Shown here one piece after another: positions 8,891 to 18,019 of a DNA stretch of 64,000 bases; position 1 is the stretch's first letter; each line of letters opens with the position of its first letter. A program made the translations under genes and the position numbers. The notes beneath the pieces were generated by a model. That model had not been told where the DNA came from. It did not search any database and saw only the letters and a program-made list of their open reading frames with translations. Origin of the DNA: Methanolobus zinderi (GTDB lineage: Archaea; Halobacteriota; Methanosarcinia; Methanosarcinales; Methanosarcinaceae); assembly GCF_013388255.1 (NCBI RefSeq), contig NZ_CP058215.1, positions 1,364,001-1,428,000 of the forward strand. Direction: 5' to 3'.

Positions 8891-9757
8891 ATTATATTAT
8901 CTTTCACAGAATGCATATATCATTTTTGAACCTTTGTTTCCTCATATAATTACTCCTATGTATAATGAAAAATAGATCCTGAATTTTGTTTGGAATGTAT
9001 AATTTATTTCTACATATAACCTGATTCAAAAAAATATTCAGAACCTCATCCAAAACAATGGAGGAAAAGTATATTTTTTATGACTGTATATACTAAATAA
9101 TAGTATTTTTATAAAAATATTTCTTGTTGGGAACTGATAGGCTATATGCCCATAAATTATTATTATAAAAATAATCTAATATAATATACTGTACAAACTT
9201 TTTTGAGCAAGAGCCATATATACATACTTTAGTGAATACTTTAATTTTTTACTATGTCGCGCCAAATAGATACTTTGCATTATTCTATAAAATTACAGAT
9301 AGTAAATTAAATAAAGTAATGTTTCTAATTTATAAATCTTATATTAACAATGTAATATCAAACTCGATATTGAAGACATATAGTCACGTTAATCTTCTTA
9401 ATATGGTACTTTCAAATTGAAATACAGGTCAGAAATAACAGTTAAATCAATAAAGTTTACTGGATTAATTTCAATGTTAATTTATTTCATTGTTAAATAT
9501 ATACTAAAATATCTGTATACTTAAATTAACAAAGTAACAATACTATATTACTGAACAATATTATATATAGGGTCGAAAGTATAGTAAAAATATAGTTATT
9601 TGTAAAATTATTAATTATGTATAAAGATATAAATTTTTGATTATGTATGGTCAGAATCCCTCAAAAAATGAGAGATAAAAATTCATAGACCTGCTTAAAA
9701 CCACGATAAAACTATTAACTTTAGGACCATTAAAATCTAAAACAAAGGGGAGAAGAA

Positions 9758-10882
9758 ATGGACAAAAACAGGTTTTTGCTTTACTCCACCGTCTTTCTGA
9801 TAATGGGCCTATCCAATGCAGTTATTCCGGTACTGCCGGAAATTGTAGCAGGCAACCATAGTACATATGGAGCCTTTGCATCAAGCCTTTTGTTCTCAGG
9901 TTACTTTATTGGGGCACTGATCACTATGCTGCCCTTCGGTTTTTTATCTGACAGATATGACCGGCTTAAATTCGTAGTCCTGGCCATCTTCCTGACGCTA
10001 ATCTCCGGAATTACACTTTTGTTAACAGAGAACCTGTATATCCTTGTAATCGCCAGACTTGTTGAAGGAAGTGCATGCGGAGCATTTTTTCCTGTAGCCT
10101 ATGCATTGCTGTCAGAGTATGAGGCCAGGACCAGATACATCGGCGAGTTCAACTTTCTTCTGAATGCTGGCCTTGCAGTGGGAGTGGCCCTGGCAGGCTA
10201 TCTGGCAGGATGGTACATCAAAGGTGGGATTATACTATTCACCGGCATTGCATCCATACTATCTGTTGCAGGGATATCCCTGCTTGCAGGACGCAGCAGG
10301 TCCGAAAAAGTGAGAGTTAATGATACAATCAGCAAACCGGATCTGAACAGGATAGCCAGTCATTTCACAAACCTGAACTACCTTCGCATATGGATAATCA
10401 CTTTCCTTCTGCTTGGTCTGACAGGAGTTATCATTGCCTTCTATCCGGATTACAGTCAGGACTTCCTGAGTAAAACCGCATTGGGACTATCCATAGCTGC
10501 GCTTTATCTGAGTGCAATGGTAAGCAATATTGTTGTAGGACGCATGAACCTGAACTATAATTATATGATCCGGGCAGGTATATTGATTGCTGTTGCAGGT
10601 ACACTGGTAGCCATTCACCATCCGGTACTTGGTTTTACACTGATCGGCATTGGTTCCGGTACAGGCATAATAGGTCTTCCTGTGGCAGTATCACATATGA
10701 ATATCGAGAGAGGACTTGCAATGGGAATCTTCAACACCTATACATATGCAGGTCTGGGTCTGATGCCGCTGTTTGCAGGAACATTCCTTGGAATTCTGGG
10801 ATTTGAAGCAATATTCGTTGTCAGTGCAATACTCCTGTTCATGTCATTCTTCCTGCGGGATAGCCTGAAAAGTGAGGATTAG
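9758..10882 (+). CDS. MFS transporter
   Basis: A 374-residue major facilitator with about 11-12 hydrophobic segments. The loop 2-3 signature GFLSDRYDRLKFV and the motif RLVEGSACGAFFPVAYALLS in segment 4-5 are typical of drug/metabolite exporters. The start ATG follows GGGGAGAAGAA. The substrate cannot be inferred. The alkaline-phosphatase-like gene starts about 100 bases downstream on the same strand. Confidence 0.88.
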   Translation: MDKNRFLLYSTVFLIMGLSNAVIPVLPEIVAGNHSTYGAFASSLLFSGYFIGALITMLPFGFLSDRYDRLKFVVLAIFLTLISGITLLLTENLYILVIARLVEGSACGAFFPVAYALLSEYEARTRYIGEFNFLLNAGLAVGVALAGYLAGWYIKGGIILFTGIASILSVAGISLLAGRSRSEKVRVNDTISKPDLNRIASHFTNLNYLRIWIITFLLLGLTGVIIAFYPDYSQDFLSKTALGLSIAALYLSAMVSNIVVGRMNLNYNYMIRAGILIAVAGTLVAIHHPVLGFTLIGIGSGTGIIGLPVAVSHMNIERGLAMGIFNTYTYAGLGLMPLFAGTFLGILGFEAIFVVSAILLFMSFFLRDSLKSED

Positions 10883-10982
10883 ACAGGCATTAATCCCGAA
10901 AATTGATTTTGGTTCCGATTCATTTTATGGAAAATGATCTCAAATCGAAAGATTATTATGTAGATTTTGCATCTGTGAATCC

Positions 10983-12431
10983 ATGCATCTTACAAAAACG
11001 AATATTTACAGGCTCTTTTCAAACATGCTTGTATTCCTGTTTTTGTCAGGTTTTGTAATGCAACCTGCGACAGCGTACTCTGTCGTCGAAGTGAACCCTG
11101 TGGACACTCCACACGGAGCAGTTATCCTTATTGTGGATGGGCTGGGGTCATCATATGCCTACCCGGAATTCACTCCATATGCGCTTGACGGAAGCGTAAT
11201 TGGCAAAGTCAATGCATCCAACATGTCCCTTTTGTTCAATGAAAACTGCAGAGTACTTGATGTGCGTGCCCCCCAGACCTATACCGAAGCCGGACACTCT
11301 GTTCTTGTTACAGGTTATTCAAAAGCCCTTTCAGACTCGGTGCAACTGAGTGGTACGACCATCTATGATGTAGCTCATGAATATGATTACCTCACTTTCG
11401 GCATCATGCAGAAAGGTGATTTCTGGTCACTGTGCGATAAACAGGATGTAATAGTGCATGATGCATCAAACTCTGTGAACGAGCCGGAAATGGTCATCGA
11501 GACAAACATAGCTGTTGCAGACGCTAAAAGCGCATCAATCGACGTTGCAGCCCTTATGCAGGAAAATATACTGTCATTGCAGCCAGAACTGGAGAAATAC
11601 GACGAAGGATCACAGCAGCGATATGACAGCTATGATAACTGGGCAATTGAATCCGGGATCGATGTGATGGATCTGATGGAAAGTGAGTATCCGGATCAGC
11701 CCTATATTCTCACAATCAATGTCGGTGCTGTTGACACGGCCGGCCATTATAAAAAAGACAGCGGCTATATTGCCACAATAGAAGGAATCGATGCTGCCTG
11801 CATGTCCCTATACGAAAAATGCACGGAGAACAATATAGCATTCATCTTCACCGCAGACCATGGCATGGCCTTTGCAGGCACCGATGCCAGAGGAGGACAC
11901 CAGTCAGATAAATACGCACGCACCGATGAAGCTCAAAGAGTGCCTTTTGTTATATCTGCGGTTAATGTTGCACCCTCTTTAATTAAAGAGGAATACGGCC
12001 AGGAAGACATCGCACCCACAATCCTGGAAATACTTGATCTTCCCGGGGAGCTGAGATTATCCGATGGGGAAGCCATAAGACTCAAAGAGCATGCCAATAT
12101 CCGGGTTATAACTCCAGATGAGGGAACTGTTATACTGAAAAATGAAGATTCGGTACTTGCTGAACTTGATCATACCGGTGACTGTATTTTCAGAGGTCTT
12201 GAGATTGGTGATGATTATACTATCAGCTTTATTCCGGCAGACAATAATGGCCAATCACTTGAAAAAGATGTAAGTCTGATAAAAAGTGAGACCATCGATC
12301 TCGTACCTGCTGCAGATGTTCCCGAAACTGATATATCCCTTCAGAACCCACGTCATTTGATAGGGGGTGCCTTAATAGGTATAGTCAATATCACAGGGCT
12401 TGCTATTATAAGGAGAATACTGAAAGAATAG
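10983..12431 (+). CDS. secreted alkaline-phosphatase-superfamily metalloenzyme
   Basis: A 482-residue protein with an N-terminal signal segment (about 10-32) and a C-terminal hydrophobic anchor (about 455-476), so probably displayed on the outer face of the membrane. Alkaline phosphatase/phosphopentomutase-type metal-site motifs are in order: IVDGLG, TEAGHSVLVTG (candidate Thr or Ser nucleophile region), NVGAVDTAGH, FTADHG and GGHQSD. A phosphatase, phosphodiesterase, sulfatase or phosphoglycerate-mutase-like activity is possible. The next gene, a PP2A-type phosphatase, starts 9 bases downstream. Confidence 0.82.
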   Translation: MHLTKTNIYRLFSNMLVFLFLSGFVMQPATAYSVVEVNPVDTPHGAVILIVDGLGSSYAYPEFTPYALDGSVIGKVNASNMSLLFNENCRVLDVRAPQTYTEAGHSVLVTGYSKALSDSVQLSGTTIYDVAHEYDYLTFGIMQKGDFWSLCDKQDVIVHDASNSVNEPEMVIETNIAVADAKSASIDVAALMQENILSLQPELEKYDEGSQQRYDSYDNWAIESGIDVMDLMESEYPDQPYILTINVGAVDTAGHYKKDSGYIATIEGIDAACMSLYEKCTENNIAFIFTADHGMAFAGTDARGGHQSDKYARTDEAQRVPFVISAVNVAPSLIKEEYGQEDIAPTILEILDLPGELRLSDGEAIRLKEHANIRVITPDEGTVILKNEDSVLAELDHTGDCIFRGLEIGDDYTISFIPADNNGQSLEKDVSLIKSETIDLVPAADVPETDISLQNPRHLIGGALIGIVNITGLAIIRRILKE

Positions 12432-12440
12432 GGGTAGCAG

Positions 12441-13268
12441 ATGCCTGATCTCAGACGGTTCACAGAACTCCTGGATACAGCATATGAGTTATTTAACCGG
12501 GAAGAGGCAGTAGTATATCTGAATGATCCTGATGTGATGTTCATCGGAGATATTCACGGTAATCTGAAAGCACTCGATCTCCTGCTTGAATTCAAAGAAA
12601 GTTCCGGGTTCGAGACCGTTGTTCTTCTTGGAGATTATGTAGACAGGGGACGTAATTCAATCGCTGTTCTCTCAACTCTGTTTGAGCTCAAGATTGTAGA
12701 GCCTGAGAACATTGTCTTGCTGAGAGGAAACCACGAATCACAGGAGATGAATCTCAGGTACGGATTCTATCAGGAGCTTGATCTCAGTGACGAGCTTCTT
12801 GAAGCCGTAAACATCGTCTTTGAGCAATTACCGGTAGCTGCGATTGTGAATAAAAACATCTTCTGCGTCCATGGAGGAATACCGGGGACTGTAGCTATAA
12901 ATGAGATCAGTAAGAAGGATTCTTTTGAATACCTCTGGAATGATCCGTCAATGAAAGCCGGAATGTCACAATCTATCAGGGGAATCCGGCCAAGGTGTTT
13001 TGGCAGGGATATCCTTTCGGGATTTTTGCAAAAGAACGGACTTTCTCTTATGATCAGAGGCCACAGTGCCCTTAAACAAGGATACAAATGGTGGTTTGGA
13101 AAGGATCTGCTGTCTCTTTTCTCCACGCCGAAGTATTGTGGGTATCACAACAAAGGTGCATTTGCAACTTTAAGGAAAGATGAGATAGACATTCATACGT
13201 TCGGCCCTTCCACTTATAACGAGCAATACTCCCTGCTATCAAATTTGAATGAATTACCGGAATGGTAA
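12441..13268 (+). CDS. PPP-family serine/threonine protein phosphatase
   Basis: A 275-residue metallophosphatase of the PP1/PP2A type. The three signature blocks are intact: GDIHGN (about 36-41), GDYVDRG (about 65-71) and RGNHES (about 95-100). The metal-binding VHGG and RGHSALKQGY follow. It would dephosphorylate Ser/Thr proteins in the cytosol. It lies 9 bases after the phosphatase-superfamily gene, suggesting an operon. Confidence 0.93.
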   Translation: MPDLRRFTELLDTAYELFNREEAVVYLNDPDVMFIGDIHGNLKALDLLLEFKESSGFETVVLLGDYVDRGRNSIAVLSTLFELKIVEPENIVLLRGNHESQEMNLRYGFYQELDLSDELLEAVNIVFEQLPVAAIVNKNIFCVHGGIPGTVAINEISKKDSFEYLWNDPSMKAGMSQSIRGIRPRCFGRDILSGFLQKNGLSLMIRGHSALKQGYKWWFGKDLLSLFSTPKYCGYHNKGAFATLRKDEIDIHTFGPSTYNEQYSLLSNLNELPEW

Positions 13269-13420
13269 CATTATTAAATAGTGTAAGATCATAGTATTAA
13301 ACAGCAGTATTTGCAATTTATATAATATTTGTAAGTCGTTAACAACGGAACAAATGTAGCAGAAGACCGTTGTTAACGCTGTTAACCAACCGGAATGACC
13401 GGTTTTATCGGGAGGAACAT

Positions 13421-13642
13421 ATGACAGAAGTAGAAGTTGACGTTCGGGGACAGACTTGTCCTGTCCCTCTGGTAGAATGTCGCAAAGCACTGAGAAAAGC
13501 CTCACCAGGGGATGAGGTTATTGTAACGGGTACACATCCGGCCTCAAAAAAGGAAATCCCCATGGCATGTAAGTCAATGGGTCTTGAAGTGCTCGACATC
13601 GAAGACAAAGGCGATGAGTGGAAGATAAGGATTAAACGATGA
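13421..13642 (+). CDS. TusA-family sulfur-carrier protein
   Basis: A 73-residue protein with the TusA fold: strand VEVDVRGQ, then TCPVPLVECRKALRKA with the CPxP motif whose Cys carries persulfide sulfur. It would shuttle sulfur between a donor and acceptor proteins. I chose the ATG at 13421 because GGGAGGAAC precedes it; the frame is open further upstream but without a better start. Its stop overlaps the ATG of the DsrE gene by 4 bases, so it leads a sulfur-trafficking operon with DsrE, IscS-like, IscU-like and DUF2284 proteins. Confidence 0.92.
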   Translation: MTEVEVDVRGQTCPVPLVECRKALRKASPGDEVIVTGTHPASKKEIPMACKSMGLEVLDIEDKGDEWKIRIKR

Positions 13643-14073
13643 ACGGTGATCAAATGCCCGAAAAGGCAGTAATTATAGTACATAGCGGTGATCTTGACAA
13701 GATATACAGCGCTCTGATCATTGGAAACGGTGCTCTTGCCATGGGAATGGAAGCATCCATGTACTTTACGTTCTGGGGCCTGCAGCGACTGAAAAAGAAC
13801 GGACTCGATAAAGGTCCTCTGTCAAAGATGAATATGTTCGGTCTTGGCAAATGGATGATTAACAGCAGAATGAAAAAAGCCAATGTAGCCTCCCTTGATA
13901 GGCTTATGGAGGACTACAAGGAACTTGGTGGCAGAATACTGGCCTGTGAGATGACAATGGAGATCATGGGCGTTAAAAAAGAAGAGCTGCGCCAGGACTG
14001 GATCGATGAATACGGTGCGGTAGGTACGTACGTAAATGAGGCAAAAGATGCCAGTATCACGCTTTTCATATAA
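13639..14073 (+). CDS. DsrE-family sulfur-transfer protein
   Basis: A 144-residue DsrE/DsrF-like protein. The N-terminal strand AVIIVHSGDLDKIYSALIIG and the later GGRILACEMTMEIMG, with a single conserved-type Cys, fit the DsrE2/peroxiredoxin-like sulfur-relay group. The middle is hydrophobic with Met- and Phe-rich helices. It probably receives persulfide from the TusA encoded just upstream. An alternative start ATG at 13654 has the better ribosome-binding site GGTGATC. Confidence 0.88.
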   Translation: MNGDQMPEKAVIIVHSGDLDKIYSALIIGNGALAMGMEASMYFTFWGLQRLKKNGLDKGPLSKMNMFGLGKWMINSRMKKANVASLDRLMEDYKELGGRILACEMTMEIMGVKKEELRQDWIDEYGAVGTYVNEAKDASITLFI

Positions 14074-14102
14074 ATTTTTTAATATTCAACATAGGAGGTA
14101 AT

Positions 14103-15272
14103 ATGTTAGACAAGATGATTTATCTGGACAATGCAGCAAGCACACGTCTTGACGAGAAAGTGCTTGAAGCCATGAAGCCCTATTATTTTGATATATATGC
14201 AGTAGCAACTTCCGAATTCGGATACTCTATGGGAATCGATGCCAAAGAAGCCCTCCAGGAATCCAGGCAGACAATAGCTTCTTCCATCGGAGCTTCCGCC
14301 GAAGAGATAGTTTTCACATCAGGTGATACGGAATCCAGTAATATGGCCATCAAAGGTGTTGCTGCAGCACTCCTGAACAAGAAGGATAAGCATATAATTG
14401 TTTCAAAGCTCGAGGATTTTCCGGTACTCAACACCGCCAAGGCTTTCGAGAAAAACGGGTATAAAGTAGATTATATCAGTGTTGATTCCGAGGGTATCCT
14501 TGATCTTGAAGAGCTCAAAAATGCTATTACAGAGAACACGGCCCTGGTATCCATACAACATGCTAACCAGGAGATAGGCACCTTGCAAGATATTGAGGCC
14601 ATAGCAAATATCTGCAAGGAAAAAGGAGTACTTCTGCATTCGGATGCCACCCATAGTTACACAAGGGTTCCCATAGACGTCAGTAAAGTTCCTGTTGATC
14701 TTCTGACCATGTCAGCTCACACCATACACGGTCCCAGAGGGGTCGGAGCACTATATATCAGAGAGGGCACACCCATAAACAAATGGATGGATGGTGGTTT
14801 CCAGGAATCCAACCGTCGTGCGGGTCTTGAGAATATCCCGGGTGCGGTAGGTTTTGCCAAAGCGGTCGAACTTGTTACACCTGAGGAAAATGAGTTCCTG
14901 AAATCCCTCAGAGATCATATCATAAAGAGAGCCGAGGAAGAGATCCCTGATGTTACACTGAACGGCAGTCGTAGCCAGAGAGTACCGCACAATGCCAATA
15001 TAACATTCCATTACGTGGAAGGGGAATCCATGACACTCCACCTTGATATGCGTGGATTTGCTGTAAGTACCGGTTCTGCATGTTTTAGCCGCTCCCTTGA
15101 AGCAAGCCATGTGATACTCGGTATCGGAGGAGATCACGAAAGGGCACATGGATCACTGCGCTTTACCTTTGGAAGGTACAACACTAAAGAGGACGTCGAT
15201 GCGATAATCGATGCTGTCGGTGAAATCGTGGAACAGCTCAGGGCAATCAGCCCGTTATATGAAAAGAAATAA
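14103..15272 (+). CDS. IscS/NifS-like protein lacking the PLP lysine
   Basis: A 389-residue class-V aminotransferase-fold protein, overall clearly a cysteine desulfurase homologue (YLDNAAST, FTSGDTESSNMAIKG, HANQEIG, HSDATHS). The persulfide Cys is kept (C327 in STGSACFSRSLE). However, the segment that normally reads SAHK is SAHT (T207), so the lysine that forms the PLP aldimine is missing. The usual EH dipeptide near residue 104 is ED. Archaeoglobus fulgidus IscS is a known precedent: it also lacks this lysine, is not an active desulfurase and instead supplies a Cys ligand to the cluster on IscU. The gene lies directly before an IscU-like gene, matching such a complex role. Confidence 0.9.
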   Translation: MLDKMIYLDNAASTRLDEKVLEAMKPYYFDIYAVATSEFGYSMGIDAKEALQESRQTIASSIGASAEEIVFTSGDTESSNMAIKGVAAALLNKKDKHIIVSKLEDFPVLNTAKAFEKNGYKVDYISVDSEGILDLEELKNAITENTALVSIQHANQEIGTLQDIEAIANICKEKGVLLHSDATHSYTRVPIDVSKVPVDLLTMSAHTIHGPRGVGALYIREGTPINKWMDGGFQESNRRAGLENIPGAVGFAKAVELVTPEENEFLKSLRDHIIKRAEEEIPDVTLNGSRSQRVPHNANITFHYVEGESMTLHLDMRGFAVSTGSACFSRSLEASHVILGIGGDHERAHGSLRFTFGRYNTKEDVDAIIDAVGEIVEQLRAISPLYEKK

Positions 15273-15304
15273 AATTGTAATAATATAAACATCGAGATGA
15301 TAAA

Positions 15305-15940
15305 ATGAAGTTTCCATACAGCAAAAAGGTTCTTGAACATTTCCAGAATCCGAGAAACGTAGGAAAAATGGAAGATGCAGATGGAAAAGGGCTGGAAGGC
15401 AGCCCGGCCTGTGGTGACATGGTGGCAGTGTACCTGAAAGTAAATGAAGATACAAAGGTCATCGAGGATGTGAAATTCGAATCCTATGGATGTGCTTCCA
15501 ACATTGCAACCGCTTCGATAATAACAGAACTTGCCAAGGGCAAGACTCTGGAAGAAGCCAAGAACATATCATGGAAACAGGCCACAGAAGAGCTTGGTGG
15601 CCTTCCACCTGTAAAAGCCCACTGTTCAGTGCTTGCTGTCGAAGGCTTAAGGGCCGCCATAAGGGATTATGAGGAAAAGCACGGTCTTGTAAGTGCCAAG
15701 GAACCGACAACGGAAAATGTTGTCCGAAGCCGCCTCAAGCATGTTATGAACCCCATGGCCGGACTTGATATTGTCCGGACCGAACTGGTGACCAAGATCG
15801 ATGTTGAGGACGGTAATGTCCGCATCCTCCTTGATCTGCCTTCAAACCATCAGTTTGCTGCGGCCATCAAAGAGGATATCCTTGAAAAGATCGAATCACT
15901 GTGGGATGTTAAAGAAGTAAAGGTAGTCTTTACAGAGTGA
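15305..15940 (+). CDS. IscU-type Fe-S scaffold fused to a DUF59/MIP18-like domain
   Basis: A 211-residue protein. Residues 1-125 are IscU/NifU-N, with the three cluster ligands Cys36 (SPACGD), Cys63 (YGCAS) and Cys107 (AHCSVL) plus Asp38, so it should build [2Fe-2S]/[4Fe-4S] clusters. Residues 135-211 (RLKHVMNPMAGLDIVRTELV onwards) resemble the DUF59/MIP18 family used in Fe-S maturation, not the CxxC-bearing Nfu domain. The gene is 32 bases after the IscS-like gene and overlaps the DUF2284 gene. The IscU call is firm; the C-terminal assignment is by pattern. Confidence 0.9.
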   Translation: MKFPYSKKVLEHFQNPRNVGKMEDADGKGLEGSPACGDMVAVYLKVNEDTKVIEDVKFESYGCASNIATASIITELAKGKTLEEAKNISWKQATEELGGLPPVKAHCSVLAVEGLRAAIRDYEEKHGLVSAKEPTTENVVRSRLKHVMNPMAGLDIVRTELVTKIDVEDGNVRILLDLPSNHQFAAAIKEDILEKIESLWDVKEVKVVFTE

Positions 15941-16506
15941 AACAGGATATTTCCATACAGGAAGCGAAAAAGATCCGTAGTTCGCAGGAAATAATTGACA
16001 GGGCCGAAAAGCTCGGCCTTGAAACTTACATTCTGGATGCTTCTGATATCCCTGTCGAGGACAGGGGCAGACTGAAATGCGCCTACGGATGCAGGGGATA
16101 TGGCAAACGACTCAGTTGCCCTCCCCATACTATTTCTATTAATGAGTTCAGACGCATATTACAAGAATACAGCACTGCTATTTTACTGATCGAAGAATTC
16201 GATATGTCTGATGAAGAAGATATTCTCAAAGCCTGGTCAAGGCTAAGAAAACCGAGTTTCCATAAAATGCTTGAACTGGAATATGAGGCTTTCAGAAAGG
16301 GTTTCACCTATGCACAACTGCTGCGGCCTGGTGCATGCAATGAGTGTGATACCTGTGCGGATAAGTGTATAAAGCCCGAAGTCAGACGTTTTCCACCGGA
16401 GGCTGTGGGAATTAACCTGATTAAACTAACTGAAAAGCTTGGATTAGACATCAGGTTCTGTGATCCAAAACACGTCAAATGTGTGGGGATATTGCTGCTT
16501 GAATGA
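15937..16506 (+). CDS. DUF2284 cysteine-rich metal-binding protein
   Basis: A 189-residue protein with the DUF2284 layout: CAYGCRGYGKRLSCPP near the N-terminus (about residues 47-62), and a ferredoxin-like CNECDTCADKC with C-terminal KCVG. The cysteines probably bind Fe-S or another metal. It starts with GTG overlapping the preceding stop by four bases, so it belongs to the sulfur operon. The function of the family is not established. Confidence 0.85.
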   Translation: MKQDISIQEAKKIRSSQEIIDRAEKLGLETYILDASDIPVEDRGRLKCAYGCRGYGKRLSCPPHTISINEFRRILQEYSTAILLIEEFDMSDEEDILKAWSRLRKPSFHKMLELEYEAFRKGFTYAQLLRPGACNECDTCADKCIKPEVRRFPPEAVGINLIKLTEKLGLDIRFCDPKHVKCVGILLLE

Positions 16507-16554
16507 ACACATATAATCAAACAAACCTTAAGCCGGGCCTGAGCTAAGCTAATA

Positions 16555-17205
16555 TCAACGCAGTTTCTTGCCACCGTCCATCTTCTCATAGTACTGCTGA
16601 TGATACTCCCTTGCTTTATAGAATCGTGTTGCAGGAACTATCTCGGTGGCTATGCTCCGTTTGAATTTTCCCGAACTTTCCTGCTTTTTCTTTGAACTTA
16701 CAGCGAGATCCCGCTGTCTTTCATTATGGTAGAAAATAACGGACCTGTACTGACTCTGTACCTCCGGCCCCTCTTCACCGGAGACTGTGGGATTGTGTAG
16801 TACCCAGAAAAGTTCCAGGAGTTTTTCATATCTTACCTTTTGAGGATCAAACACCACCTGAACGGCTTCAACATGTCCGGTATTTCCTTCACTTACCTGC
16901 TCATACGTGGGAAACTTCACCGATCCTCCCATAAATCCTACAGCAGTGGCAATTACACCCTGCACTTTCCTGAATATTGCCTCTGCTCTCCAGAAACTGC
17001 CTGCTGCAAAGGTTGCTATTTCATATCCGCTTTCAAGCATCTTTTCTTTAATATCGGAGATATCATAAGCTGACCCATGGTGATTTCCGGTATCCCTGTC
17101 CCCGGGACGGGAGCTGTCGATGATATGACCCCCGGAATCATAACCCTCTTTGCTGATACCTGCATTGGGATGACCATCAGCAAGATCTGGCCGGTCGTAT
17201 TTCAT
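16555..17205 (-). CDS. MsrA-fold protein with no catalytic cysteine
   Basis: Homologue of peptide methionine-(S)-S-oxide reductase. MsrA sequence blocks are present: FAAGSFWRAEAIFRKVQGV, TGHVEAVQVVFDP, FWVLHNPT, QYRSVIFYHNERQ and AREYHQQYY. The invariant catalytic Cys of the GCFW motif is Ser70 (codon AGT), and there is no cysteine anywhere in the protein, so the known reductase chemistry is impossible. The N-terminus carries a roughly 55-residue His/Asp/Gly-rich extension. The ATG at 17205 was preferred; the frame extends to a TTG at 17241. Possible roles are methionine-sulfoxide binding or a relict enzyme. Confidence 0.88.
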   Translation of the reverse strand: MKYDRPDLADGHPNAGISKEGYDSGGHIIDSSRPGDRDTGNHHGSAYDISDIKEKMLESGYEIATFAAGSFWRAEAIFRKVQGVIATAVGFMGGSVKFPTYEQVSEGNTGHVEAVQVVFDPQKVRYEKLLELFWVLHNPTVSGEEGPEVQSQYRSVIFYHNERQRDLAVSSKKKQESSGKFKRSIATEIVPATRFYKAREYHQQYYEKMDGGKKLR

Positions 17206-17451
17206 GTATTTATTGTAAACTACGGATGCCCCCTTTATCAATAATCTATATTCCTTCTACTTAAACCATGCTTATGGTTCTTCGATTGGTTTCTATGGGG
17301 TTTTCTATACATGTAGTCAGGAACGACATCAATAAGCTTAAATAAATTGTCATATTCTTTCATATTCATCAGGAATAAAAATCAAGATCTGCTATTGTGG
17401 ATCAATGCAACATACTTTTCTGAATAAGTCTCTGAATAACCGGTGATCTGT

Positions 17452-17997
17452 ATGATACTTCAAAATCCAGATGAACAAGAACCAAAAATAAGTGACAGTG
17501 CATGGATATCCGAGACCGCGATAATTATCGGGGATGTGACAATAGGTGACAATGTTTACGTTGCACACAACGCGGTAATCCGGGCTGATGAACCGGGTTC
17601 ATCGATTGTGATAGAAGACAATTGCAATGTACAGGATAACGTAATAATCCATGGTCTTTCAAATTCCAGGGTCACAATAGGAAAGAATACATCCCTTGCA
17701 CATGCCTGTATCATACACGGGCCCTGTGTCATAGGGGAAAAATCATTTGTGGGTTTCGGAGCAGTGGTATTTGATTGTACTATAGGTGATAACAACCTGA
17801 TACTGCACAACTCAACCGTACGCAAGGTGAATATCCCAGAAGGAAAAGTGATACCCGATGGTGCGACTGTAACGGAGCAGGAAGAGGTAATTCAGCTTAA
17901 GGACATAGATTCGGAACAGCTTGATTTCAAAAAGTCGGTTATTAAAGCAAACCTGCATCTGGTTGATGGATACACTAAACTTTCAAAAGATAACTGA
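17452..17997 (+). CDS. gamma-class carbonic anhydrase-like hexapeptide-repeat protein
   Basis: A 181-residue left-handed beta-helix with repeated hexapeptides (ITIGDNVYVAHNAVIRADE and similar). The three zinc/iron-binding histidines of the Cam/CamH family are in place: IIHG (about 68), then LAHACIIHG. It lacks the acidic loop of Cam, so it is closer to CamH/PaaY. It may interconvert CO2 and bicarbonate, relevant to a methanogen. I chose the ATG at 17452 because GGTGATC just upstream is an SD match; a GTG at 17443 is the alternative. Confidence 0.85.
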   Translation: MILQNPDEQEPKISDSAWISETAIIIGDVTIGDNVYVAHNAVIRADEPGSSIVIEDNCNVQDNVIIHGLSNSRVTIGKNTSLAHACIIHGPCVIGEKSFVGFGAVVFDCTIGDNNLILHNSTVRKVNIPEGKVIPDGATVTEQEEVIQLKDIDSEQLDFKKSVIKANLHLVDGYTKLSKDN

Positions 17998-18019
17998 GAT
18001 TTCAGGGATGGGTAAGTAA

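Larger units (their letters stand above)
8161..9757. other. AT-rich gene-poor stretch with hairpins
   Basis: About 1.6 kb without a convincing gene. Visible structure includes a hairpin at about 8334-8361 (GGGCATCGAT with ATTGATGCC) followed by GAGTGGGG, the hairpin pairs at 8573-8664 and 8777-8890, and long A/T runs. The short open frame at 9232-9420 is very AT-rich and lacks a ribosome-binding site. Nothing else is seen up to the MFS gene promoter. Confidence 0.6.

Noticed and set aside
9232-9420. 62-codon AT-rich ORF
   Set aside because: It starts with GTG without a ribosome-binding site, uses almost only A/T-rich codons, and lies in a region with stops in all other frames; composition alone explains it.
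13254-13683. Minus-strand ORFs across the TusA gene
   Set aside because: They overlap conserved TusA and DsrE sequence and have no ribosome-binding sites.
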